Shown: piece by piece, positions 8,003-14,991 of the stretch
How positions within the stretch are numbered: the first letter of the stretch is position 1
Layout of the letters: each line of letters begins with the position of its first letter
Source: Actinomadura alba
GTDB taxonomy: Bacteria > Actinomycetota > Actinomycetes > Streptosporangiales > Streptosporangiaceae
NCBI RefSeq assembly: GCF_014323705.1
Contig: NZ_JABVEC010000007.1
Coordinates: 186,001 to 250,000, forward strand
Length of the DNA: 64,000 nt
Reading direction: 5' to 3'
Made by a program: the position numbers and the translations under genes
Notes under the pieces: generated by a model
The model's database searches: none
Seen by the model: only the letters and a program-made list of their open reading frames with translations
Told to the model about the DNA's origin: nothing

Positions 8003-9325
8003 CCGTCCAGCAGCCGGACCCGGCTCGCCGCCGGGCTGGCGGTCCTGGCGCTCGGGGTCGCGATGGCAGCCGCACCCTGGGCGTTCTCGGGTGACGGGGC
8101 CACGGGGCTCAGTGGTCTGTCGAGCCTGGTGATCGCCTTGTCGATCGGGCCGCTGAGCCCGTGGGTCGTACGTTCGGCGGCGCGGATCGTGCAGGGACCG
8201 GCGACGCGCGGCGCGACGCAGTACCTCGCGTTGAGCAACGTCCGGCTGCGAGCGGCGCGGGTGGGCGGTGTGCTGGCTCCGGCAGTCCTCGGCGTCACGC
8301 TCAGCTGCACCCAGCTCTTCGCCAACGCTTCGGCGGGAGCCGTCGCGAGCGACCAGGTCGATGCCGGCCGGCGAGCAGGTCTCGTTGTGACGGCCGGTCC
8401 CAGCGGGATCGACCGCTCGACGGCGGAGAAGGTCGCCGAGACTCCCGGGATCCGCTCGGTCGACCAGGTCGCGGCCGGCACCGTCGTCGTGCGCGGACCG
8501 GCTGACGACAGCGCGTGGCAGGTGCTGCCGGTCCTCGGGGCCGACGGCGACGGCCTCGCGCGATATGCCGACCTCGACCCTCGGGGAGGTGGCCCGCTGG
8601 TCCTCGCGCCTGACGAGATCGCCCTGGGCGTGCAAGGCGCGGACATGCTCTATGCCGAGATCGGTGACCAGGTCACCGTGGTGCTGGGCGACGGCCGCAC
8701 GATCGACCGTCGGGTCGCGACCATCTATCGGCGCGGGCTGGGCTTCGGCGAGGTGGTGCTCCCACTCGCGGATGTCCGGAGCGCCACGGCGTCCGGGCAG
8801 GCGACCGCCCTGGTGGTGACCCTGTCGCGCGACACGACGGAGCAGCAGGGCGCGAGTCGCGTCGCCGAGCGGCTTCGGGACCACCCGGGCGTGGAGGTCG
8901 TGCGGTCGCCGGTCGTGTCCGATCCCGAGGCATCGGTGGGCGACCCGGCGTCGTTCCAGGTAGTCCTGCTGGTGATCCTGTGGGGCTACATCGCGATCGC
9001 GGTGGTGAGCTCGCTCGTGGTCGGCAACCTCGCCCGACGGGCCGAGCTGACGCTCCTGCACGCGGTGGGAGCGACGCCGGCGCAGCGACAACGGGTGGGC
9101 CGGTGGGAGGCGGCGTTCGTCGCGGTGACGGCGTGCGTCGTCGGCATGGTGGCAGCGGTTCCCGGCGCCTCCGGGCTGGTGTACGCGCTGAGCAACGGGG
9201 ACCGCGCGATCCCGGCGATCGCCCTCGGTGGCCTGCTCCTCGTGGTCGTCCTGACGTCCGCGCTCGTGCTCGGAGCCGGCGAGCTGTCCGCCCGGTCGTT
9301 CAGGACGCGGTCACCGCGTCCGTGA
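7979..9325 (+). pseudogene. 5'-truncated FtsX-like ABC permease
   Basis: About 448 codons corresponding to the second half of a large FtsX/MacB-type ABC transporter permease. The recognisable part opens inside a transmembrane segment (RTRLAAGLAVLALGVAMAAA), has another (LSGLSSLVIALSIGPLSPWV), a periplasmic domain, and a C-terminal set of three (VVLLVILWGYIAIAVVSSLV, then FVAVTACVVGMVAAV and LGGLLLVVVLTSALVLGAG) with the FtsX-type LARRAELTLLHAVGATPAQR. Intact relatives are about twice as long and have an ATPase partner; neither is here. No ribosome-binding site precedes GTG 7979. A shortened but expressed protein cannot be excluded. Confidence 0.75.
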
Positions 9326-9451
9326 CCGCCGAGCCCCGCGGCTGCCCGCAGGCACCTACAGCACATCCTCGCGGAAGCGGCCGGAAATGATGGGTCTTCT
9401 TTGCACATAGACGGGAGTGTTCGCATTCCTCGCTGACAAAGGAGACCAGCC

Positions 9452-9475
9452 ATGGGAACTGCCCATGCAGGATGA
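9452..9475 (+). promoter_or_regulatory. Seven-codon leader ORF overlapping the sigma factor start
   Basis: AAAGGAG at 9438-9444, seven bases, then ATG and the peptide MGTAHAG with TGA at 9473-9475. The best candidate start of the sigma gene (ATG 9465) lies inside it in another frame and has no ribosome-binding site of its own at proper distance. Translation of the sigma factor may therefore be coupled to this mini-ORF. The same arrangement precedes the second sigma gene at 12999-13022. Confidence 0.5.
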
Positions 9476-10019
9476 ACGGCTGGCCAGATTCGAGACCGTC
9501 TACCGGGAGACGTACGGCCTGATCACCGCCTACGCCGCGCGCCGATGTCACTCGCCCCAGGACGCGGCCGATGTCGTCGCGGAGACCTTCACCATCGCCT
9601 GGCGGCGGGTGGACGAGTTGCCTCCGGGGCAGGCGGCCACGCTCTGGCTGTACGGCGTGGCGCGGAAGGTGCTGGCGAATCATCACCGTGGCCAGGTCCG
9701 CCGCCAGGCCCGCAGCGTGGAGCTCGACGATGAGATGGCCGACCTCTACGGAGACTCTCCTGAGAGCCGGGCGGAGTTGACCGGCATCGCCCAGGTCTTC
9801 CGGACCCTGCCCGACGACGACCGCGAGCTGCTGTCGATGGTCGCCTGGGAGGGACTGACACGCGAGGAGATCGCCACCGCGCTCGGCGTGTCGCGTAACG
9901 CCGTACGCATCAGGCTCTACCGCGCGCGCAAGCGTTTCTCACGGGCGCTCAGCGACGCGGACATCCGACTCATTTCAGAAGGCAGAAGCCGACTGCTTCC
10001 GGCTGAGAGGTCGCTGTGA
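9465..10019 (+). CDS. ECF-type RNA polymerase sigma factor
   Basis: A 184-residue sigma-70 family protein. Region 2 is visible in YGLITAYAARRCHSPQDAAD, VVAETFTIAWRRVDELP and LWLYGVARKVLANHHRG; region 4 in FRTLPDDDRELLSMVAWEGL, then TREEIATALGVSRNAVRIRL with YRARKRF. It should direct RNA polymerase to a small regulon. The gene downstream overlaps it by GTGA (10016-10019) and encodes a one-pass membrane protein, the usual position of an anti-sigma factor. Start uncertain: ATG 9465 is internal to a mini-ORF with the only strong ribosome-binding site; GTG 9417 would add 16 residues. Confidence 0.88.
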   Translation: MQDERLARFETVYRETYGLITAYAARRCHSPQDAADVVAETFTIAWRRVDELPPGQAATLWLYGVARKVLANHHRGQVRRQARSVELDDEMADLYGDSPESRAELTGIAQVFRTLPDDDRELLSMVAWEGLTREEIATALGVSRNAVRIRLYRARKRFSRALSDADIRLISEGRSRLLPAERSL

Positions 10020-10930
10020 ACGACAACGAGATCGACACGATGGTGGGAGCGCTGGCGCGGGTGGAGCCCGGAGAGCCGGGAGGCCGCTCGTCCGGCGCGG
10101 CGGGACAAGCGTTGCTGGCCTCGATCGTGACCGACGAGCCCGCGACGGCAGTGGCACCCGTACGCGTTCGCCGGCACCGCCCCTGGCGACTCGCCCTCGC
10201 CGCGGTGGCCGCAGGCGTGATGGCCGTGGGCGTTGTCGTCGGGCCCAGCCTGCTGGGGGATGGTCGCGGCGCGGCGACCTCGTACGCCAACTCCGCGGTC
10301 GAGGTCCGGCTCGAGGGCAAGGATTACGTCGCCCGCATCAAGGACCCGTTCGCCGACCATGAGAAGTACAGCGCGGCGTTCAAAGCGGTCGGTCTGCACG
10401 TCGACCTGCGCGTGGTCCCCGTCTCGCCGAGTGCCGTCGGCGACATGGTTCAGATCGGCGTGAGCGGCGGCGAGCCCGGGATGGTGCTCACGACGGGGAT
10501 GGAGCGAGACGGGAAGGACTGCAAAGCGCCGGAGAAGGGATGCGCCCTGGTGGTTCGTGTCCCGGCCGGCTCCACCGGGAAGGCGTGGGTCAAGCTGGGA
10601 CGCGCGGCCAGACCCGGTGAGTCCTACGAGAACGCCGGGTCCGTCACCGCCAAGGGCGAGGACCTCGCCGGAGCCAAGGTGCGCGGCCGCCCGTTCGAAG
10701 CGGTCATGGCCGAGGTGCGCAGGCGCGGCCTGAAGACCGAGTTCCAGCTCGTCGTACTGCAGGGCAACGACCAGCACACGCTGAAGCCCCTGACGGCCGG
10801 CCAGATCGGACCCGACTGGACCGTCTGGGACGCTGAGCCGGTCAGAGCCGGGACGGTGCGACTGCTGGTCACCCGCGAACACCTGGATCACAACCCTCTC
10901 TACGCCCGGGACTCCCAGCCTCGATCCTGA
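10016..10930 (+). CDS. Single-pass membrane protein, putative anti-sigma partner
   Basis: A 304-residue protein translationally coupled to the sigma gene by a 4-bp overlap. A short cytoplasmic N-terminus of ~60 residues (no zinc-binding HxxxCxxC anti-sigma motif) precedes one transmembrane helix (LALAAVAAGVMAVGVVVGPSL, about residues 60-80); the rest is extracytoplasmic. The last third contains a PASTA-like rhythm (VMAEVRRRGLKTEFQLVVLQ), but I would not call a PASTA domain. By position it is the likely regulator or sensor of the sigma factor; sequence alone does not show anti-sigma activity. Confidence 0.7.
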   Translation: MNDNEIDTMVGALARVEPGEPGGRSSGAAGQALLASIVTDEPATAVAPVRVRRHRPWRLALAAVAAGVMAVGVVVGPSLLGDGRGAATSYANSAVEVRLEGKDYVARIKDPFADHEKYSAAFKAVGLHVDLRVVPVSPSAVGDMVQIGVSGGEPGMVLTTGMERDGKDCKAPEKGCALVVRVPAGSTGKAWVKLGRAARPGESYENAGSVTAKGEDLAGAKVRGRPFEAVMAEVRRRGLKTEFQLVVLQGNDQHTLKPLTAGQIGPDWTVWDAEPVRAGTVRLLVTREHLDHNPLYARDSQPRS

Positions 10931-11002
10931 GGACGTGCTCGTCGGCTTTCCGACCGGAACCGGGGCGCGAGGATGTCGCGCAGGCGCAGCTTTCGGCGCG
11001 AT

Positions 11003-11117
11003 GGCGCGGTGGTGCGGATGTCGGCCTCCGGGGGTGTGAGGTCGTCCGCGCACTGCCGCGCCATCTTCGGTCGTACGGGCCCGGGTTGCCGCTCCGGCGG
11101 AAGCTCGGGCCGTACGG
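11003..11117 (+). repeat. Dispersed hairpin element, copy A1 (hairpins H1+H2)
   Basis: Arm GGCGCGGTGGTGCG (11003-11016) can pair along all 14 positions with CGCACTGCCGCGCC (11049-11062) if two G-T wobbles are allowed. The loop holds the conserved core CGGCCTCCGGGGGTGTGAGG. A second hairpin follows (CGTACGG ... CCGTACG around 11080-11115). It lies in the 315-bp gap between the sigma partner gene and the gene at 11246; I see no gene in that gap. Confidence 0.7.
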
Positions 11118-11245
11118 AGCGCGACGAGGGAGTGGCGGGCGCGGCACCATCGTGGACGCTACGACCTTGCGCCTGCGCTGATTGTCCGGGTCTTCGCTCC
11201 GTGTCATGCTCACGTTGAGCCGTACTGGCGAGGGCCGGAGGACTT

Positions 11246-11515
11246 ATGGACAGACCGTGGGAAGCCGATCCATCCGCCGGACTGAAGCGACGTCTCGGTA
11301 AGTCCGCGCTTGAGCTGGGGGACACCAACGCCACGGCCGGTAGTCCGGATATCTGGGAGCTCGAGAACGGGGATATCGCGGTGATCGGCCGCGATCTGAC
11401 CGAGGCTTATGCCGACAGGCTGCCTGAGGGCGTGGGCATCGTGCACGACGAGCGGCTCGTGGTCATCCCCCGCAACATGCTCATCGCCGCGAAGCCCGAT
11501 ATCCCTGATGCTTGA
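11246..11515 (+). CDS. Small hypothetical protein upstream of a DUF6879 gene
   Basis: An 89-residue soluble protein beginning MDRPWEADPSAGLKRRLGKS. GGAG sits five bases before ATG 11246. It contains SPDIWELENGDIAVIGRDLT and ends PRNMLIAAKPDIPDA, the look of small proteins found beside DUF397/DUF6879 genes in actinomycetes. Its 3' end overlaps the next gene by 8 bp (ATG 11508), so the two are co-translated. No function can be assigned. Confidence 0.75.
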   Translation: MDRPWEADPSAGLKRRLGKSALELGDTNATAGSPDIWELENGDIAVIGRDLTEAYADRLPEGVGIVHDERLVVIPRNMLIAAKPDIPDA

Positions 11516-12110
11516 GCGCCTTCTCGACCTGCCCGGCATGGAGCTGGGTCTCGACGCCTATCTCGACGACTTCGAGTCCCGCTTCTGGCGGGTGGCCGAG
11601 AGCTGGAAGCTGGAGCGGCAGCAGACCTTCCGTGAACCCGAGGTGCCTAGCTGGGTGGCGATGGCCGAAGGTGACTGGGCGACGGCGCTCCGGCTCGCCG
11701 AGGAAATGCGTCCGTCGATCAAGGGACTGCAACAGCGGCTCGACGAACACGGCATCACGCAGCACCGGGTGCGCATCGTCGAGTGGCCACTGTCTCCGTA
11801 CCTGTGGTGGGAACTTCATGTCCTTCGGATCCGGGCTGAGGAAGGTGAACGGATCAGGGTGCTCGACACTGCCGCCGTCCGCCCGCTCGAGAAGGCTCGG
11901 GAGCTCCCTGAGGTCCTGGTCCTCGGAGATCGGGTCGGCTACGTCATCAGATACGACGGGACGGGCGTGCTTGACGGGGCTCGTAAGGTGACCGACGCTC
12001 AGACCATTGCGGCCTGCCGTGAGGAGATGGCGGCGCTGCATCGTCAGGGCGAGGATCTGCTGAGCTTCTTTCCCCGGGAGGTAGCGCCGCTCCCACCTCC
12101 CGTCGTGTGA
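11508..12110 (+). CDS. DUF6879 family protein
   Basis: A 200-residue soluble protein: MLERLLDLPGMELGLDAYLD, then FESRFWRVAESWKLERQQTF, HRVRIVEWPLSPYLWWELHV and VGYVIRYDGTGVLDGARKV. This pattern (aromatic FW/F entry, then RVRIVxxPLSxYxxWEL) matches the DUF6879 family, common in actinomycetes near helix-turn-helix and DUF397 genes involved in development-like regulation. It overlaps the small gene upstream; 21 bp separate it from the DUF6082 gene downstream, suggesting one transcript. Molecular function unknown. Confidence 0.78.
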   Translation: MLERLLDLPGMELGLDAYLDDFESRFWRVAESWKLERQQTFREPEVPSWVAMAEGDWATALRLAEEMRPSIKGLQQRLDEHGITQHRVRIVEWPLSPYLWWELHVLRIRAEEGERIRVLDTAAVRPLEKARELPEVLVLGDRVGYVIRYDGTGVLDGARKVTDAQTIAACREEMAALHRQGEDLLSFFPREVAPLPPPVV

Positions 12111-12131
12111 AGGTGAGAGAGCGAGCGGTTG

Positions 12132-12750
12132 ATGGCGGAGGACGAGCGTCGATGGTGGCATCGCCCCGCTGGTCGCCGCAGTGTTGTCCGCTTGTTCGTT
12201 CTGGTCTTCGTCGTGCTGTCGTCGATGTTGGTCGGCCTGTCGCCCCTGGCCCTGGACTCCTTCGGCGGGAGCGCCACCGCCTGGACGCGTCGCGGCAATA
12301 TCGGGGCGACCTATGGTGCGGCCGCCGCACTGCTCTCGGTCCTGGCGCTGGCCGGTGTCGCCGTCTCTCTGGTGTTGCAGGCCAGAGAGACGATGGTGAA
12401 CCGTGAGCAGGCCGCCCGTGCCGTGCACACGGATCTGCTGAAGATGGCGATGGACGACCCCGCCTACCTTGAATGCTGGGGCCCGTACAGCTCTTCGGCC
12501 GATCACACTGAGCAGCGGCAGTATCTCTACGTCAACCTGATCCTGTCGTACTGGGAGAGCAGGTACGAGCTCGGCCGTACATCTCCGCGCGGGCGCGAGC
12601 AGGCTGTTCCAGGCGCAACCGGGACTGCGGTTCTGGGCGGACACGAGGTCATTGCGCGTTGAGACGGTCGAGGGCCGACGAGCCCGACGCTTCCACCGAA
12701 TACTGGATGAGGAGTACCTCAAGGCCATCACCCGATCACCTCAACCGTGA
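12132..12750 (+). pseudogene. DUF6082 family membrane protein, frameshifted
   Basis: Two transmembrane helices (LFVLVFVVLSSMLVGLSPLA and YGAAAALLSVLALAGVAVSL) are followed by the DUF6082 cytosolic part: TMVNREQAARAVHTDLLKMA, then YLECWGPYSSS and LYVNLILSYWESRYELGRTS. After about 12580 the frame decays and stops at 12662. In another frame the expected end continues: SRLFQAQPGLRFWADTRSLR, then RARRFHRILDEEYLKAITRS, stopping at 12748-12750. One indel between about 12575 and 12605 (a GC-rich CGCGCGGGCGCG tract) explains this. It could be a real mutation or a sequencing error. Confidence 0.75.
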
Positions 12751-12778
12751 GGGGTATCGGGGGCAGCCGGAAATTCCT

Positions 12779-12820
12779 CGTCCGGGTCTTTCCCTGGCCC
12801 GGACGGTGAGGTGGGCGCTC
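12779..12820 (+). repeat. Dispersed hairpin element, copy A2 (hairpin H3 only)
   Basis: CGTCCGGG (12779-12786) pairs with CCCGGACG (12798-12805), and the flanks match positions 63235-63278 almost base for base. It lies 28 bp past the DUF6082 gene end. On the minus strand it is open as a peptide ending SPSGPGKDPDEEFPAAPDTP. Confidence 0.65.
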
Positions 12821-12998
12821 CGTCCGGCAGCGGGTGTGGGGCGGTGGTCGTGGTGGAGGGCTACTTGCTCGGTGGTGGCGCGGTCCCATGTGCGATCCAC
12901 TCGATGTGAGTTCTGAGCTTGTTCGTGTTCGCCCCCTTGGAAGAAGGCGGGCGGGTGCGGGAAAAGGCAGGTGAAGACCAACCCCTCAAGGAGCGCCC

Positions 12999-13022
12999 AT
13001 GAGAAAGCCGGAAACGGCATGA
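12999..13022 (+). promoter_or_regulatory. Seven-codon leader ORF overlapping the sigma factor start
   Basis: AAGGAG (12988-12993), five bases, ATG at 12999, peptide MRKPETA, TGA at 13020-13022. The sigma ATG (13019) overlaps this stop as ATGA, a classical translational-coupling junction. This repeats the design at 9452-9475. Confidence 0.55.
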
Positions 13023-13597
13023 TCGTCCACCCCGTCACGACAACCGATGCCCCCGCCGATGACGCCGCGCTGATCGAGGCGTCCCGCCACGAGCCGGAAC
13101 GGTTCGAGGAGATCTACGACCGGCATGCCGGGGAGATACAGCGCTACATCGCACGTCGGCTCGGGCCGGACGTCGGCGACGACCTGATGGCCGAGACGTT
13201 CCTGCGGGCGTTCCGGCAGCGCGACCGGTACGACTCCACGTTCGCTGATGCCCGTCCGTGGCTGTACGGCATCGCCACGAACCTGATCCGCCACCACCGC
13301 CGCTCCGAGATCCGGTTCTTCAAGGCCATCGCCAGGACCGGCGTCGACCCGGCCGCGGAGTCGTCCCTTGAGATCGTCGCCGACCGGTTGTCGGCTCAGG
13401 CAATGCGAAAACAGCTCGCGGCCGCCCTGGCCCGACTGAACGTGGGCGAACGCGACGTTCTTGTGCTCCTGGCCAGCGGCCTCAGTTACAAGGACGTTGC
13501 CCGGGCACTGAACGTCACCGTCGGAACCGTGTCGTCCCGCATGAACCGAGCCCGCAAGAAGATGCGCAGCGCCCTGGAGGAGTCGAACGATGGATGA
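13019..13597 (+). CDS. ECF-type RNA polymerase sigma factor
   Basis: A 192-residue ECF sigma factor: region 2 in RFEEIYDRHAGEIQRYIARR, GDDLMAETFLRAFRQRDRYD and ARPWLYGIATNLIRHHRR; region 4 in ALARLNVGERDVLVLLASGL, then SYKDVARALNVTVGTVSSRM with NRARKKM. Its TGA overlaps the next gene's ATG (13590), and its own start overlaps the stop of a leader ORF. The downstream CU044_5270-family membrane protein is the usual partner of this sigma type in Streptosporangiales, so the pair is probably a sigma/regulator module. Start at 13019 chosen for the ATGA junction. Confidence 0.9.
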   Translation: MIVHPVTTTDAPADDAALIEASRHEPERFEEIYDRHAGEIQRYIARRLGPDVGDDLMAETFLRAFRQRDRYDSTFADARPWLYGIATNLIRHHRRSEIRFFKAIARTGVDPAAESSLEIVADRLSAQAMRKQLAAALARLNVGERDVLVLLASGLSYKDVARALNVTVGTVSSRMNRARKKMRSALEESNDG

Positions 13598-14630
13598 GCT
13601 GAAGCTGATGGAGGACTTCTGCCGTGACGTGGCGCCGACCCGCCAAAGGGCGCTGAACGAGGGGCGGTCCCGGCTGTTGTCGGAGTTCAAGGAGCCGCGG
13701 CGCGGGCGTTCGTCGCGTCCGGTCCGTCCGGTCGTACGCGTGGTCGCGGTCGGCGCCCTGGCCGTGGCCATCGCGTCCGGCATCACGATCGCGCAGAACG
13801 TGGGTGGTGACGCACCGGCGAACCGTCCCGGCCGGGTGGGGATCCTGCCCGGCGGCCCGGTGGCCAACGCACAGGAGGTCGCTCTGCGCGCCAAGGCGGC
13901 GGCGCAGGCCCAGCCGGCCATCACGCTGACACCCGGCCAGTGGATCTACGTCAAGACCCGCACGGCTGAGATCAACGGCGAGACGCTAGGCCCCAGGACC
14001 AAGTACTCGACGAACGAGGCATGGCTCACCGTGGAAGGGAAGTCTCCGCCTCGCGAGGACCGTGTCGTCGTACCTGTGAGCGAACCGACCGCGAAGGTGC
14101 TCATCGATCTGCCGAGCGATCCCGACGCCGCGCTCGCCCGCCTGTACGCCGAGGTCGACCGGATCAACGATCTCGTCAAGCGGCCCACCGGTCAGAACGC
14201 GAGCGAGCCGCTCGCCTTCCGCAACGGCATCCTGGACACGCCGCGCGGTGTGGCGGCGTTCAACCTGGTCTCGGAGATTCTGGAGTCGTATTACGTGCCG
14301 CCCCGTCTGCAGGCCACCCTGTACGGTGCGCTGGCCCGGATGCCCGGAGTCAGGATGCTCCCCGATTCCGTGGACGCCCAGGGACGGCACGGGCTGGCGC
14401 TGTACGTCATGAGCGAGGGCTACATCCGGCAGGAGATCATTCTGGACCGGAACACCTACCGCTATCTGGGCAGCCGCTGGATCTCCGTGAAGGACCACAC
14501 GGTCCCGCCCGTGGGCAAGGGCGTGGAGACCGACTCTCGTACGCCCATCCATATCAAGAAGGGCTCCGTGCTGGGCTTGTCGGCACAGTTGGCCTCCGCG
14601 CCAGTCGGCAAGCCCGGCGAGCGCCCGTGA
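13590..14630 (+). CDS. CU044_5270 family membrane protein, sigma partner
   Basis: A 346-residue protein with a ~45-residue cytoplasmic head (MDELKLMEDFCRDVAPTRQR), one transmembrane helix (VVRVVAVGALAVAIASGITI, about residues 48-67) and a large extracytoplasmic part with LTPGQWIYVKTRTAEI, then VFNLVSEILESYYVPP-like and RMPGVRMLPDSVDAQGRHGL. The family is annotated CU044_5270 and is regularly encoded after ECF sigma genes. It may sense an envelope signal and restrain the sigma factor; this is inference. Two pieces of this gene recur elsewhere: 14340-14400 at 23871-23930 and 14481-14570 at 42395-42480. Confidence 0.8.
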   Translation: MDELKLMEDFCRDVAPTRQRALNEGRSRLLSEFKEPRRGRSSRPVRPVVRVVAVGALAVAIASGITIAQNVGGDAPANRPGRVGILPGGPVANAQEVALRAKAAAQAQPAITLTPGQWIYVKTRTAEINGETLGPRTKYSTNEAWLTVEGKSPPREDRVVVPVSEPTAKVLIDLPSDPDAALARLYAEVDRINDLVKRPTGQNASEPLAFRNGILDTPRGVAAFNLVSEILESYYVPPRLQATLYGALARMPGVRMLPDSVDAQGRHGLALYVMSEGYIRQEIILDRNTYRYLGSRWISVKDHTVPPVGKGVETDSRTPIHIKKGSVLGLSAQLASAPVGKPGERP

Positions 14631-14649
14631 ACACGCTGAATCTACGTTC

Positions 14650-14709
14650 CGGGGCAGGGACGGGATCCCCGCGGACGCGGTGCGCTTCGGAGCGGCGCTG
14701 ACCTGATCC
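14650..14709 (+). repeat. Copy of the 3' end of the FG-GAP gene
   Basis: 60 bp matching 40781-40840 with about five differences, including the TGA stop: translation RDGIPADAVRFGAALT-like against RDGIAADAVRFGAGLT in the parent. Direct orientation. Confidence 0.8.
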
Positions 14710-14723
14710 CTGACCTGATCCCT

Positions 14724-14774
14724 TCGACCACCCGGCCGGCCCGAGGCCCACACTCGGTCCGGCCGGGTGGTCGA
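14724..14774 (+). terminator. Strong rho-independent-like hairpin
   Basis: TCGACCACCCGGCCGG (14724-14739) pairs perfectly with CCGGCCGGGTGGTCGA (14759-14774), and an inner CCGAG/CTCGG extends the stem. There is no T-run, as is common in actinomycetes. It probably ends the sigma/CU044_5270 transcript and works in both directions. Confidence 0.7.
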
Positions 14775-14846
14775 GGTGTCATGGATCGGCCTGCGCCCGC
14801 CGGCGGCGGAACTCATCGAAGGGCGTGCGGTCGAAGTGGAAGCGGA

Positions 14847-14930
14847 GCTCAGCGAAGCGCCGCCGGCAGGCCCACCAGCCGCGCGCTCTCGTCCCACAGT
14901 CGATCCTGCCGGGTGACGTCCGTGGTGTGC
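14847..14930 (+). repeat. 84-bp direct repeat, left copy (SDR gene end)
   Basis: Identical over 84 bp to 18027-18110, which is the last 27 codons plus stop of the SDR gene encoded on the minus strand. The two copies flank the NACHT gene and the nuclease fragment as direct repeats. Confidence 0.88.
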
Positions 14931-14991
14931 CGCAGCGCAGTGATGTCTCAAGGTTCCGCGCCAGATTCGCCGGAATTGTAGATTTGGCTCG

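Larger units (their letters stand above)
14631..14991. other. Mosaic of duplicated gene ends
   Basis: This gap is composed of pieces rather than unique intergenic DNA: 14650-14709 copies the end of the FG-GAP gene (40781-40840); 14724-14774 is a long hairpin; 14779-14848 on the minus strand is an orphan tail reading LRFHFDRTPFDEFRRRRAQA then DP and a stop; 14847-14930 copies the end of the SDR gene at 18027. About 60 unique bases remain before the NACHT gene. Confidence 0.7.
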
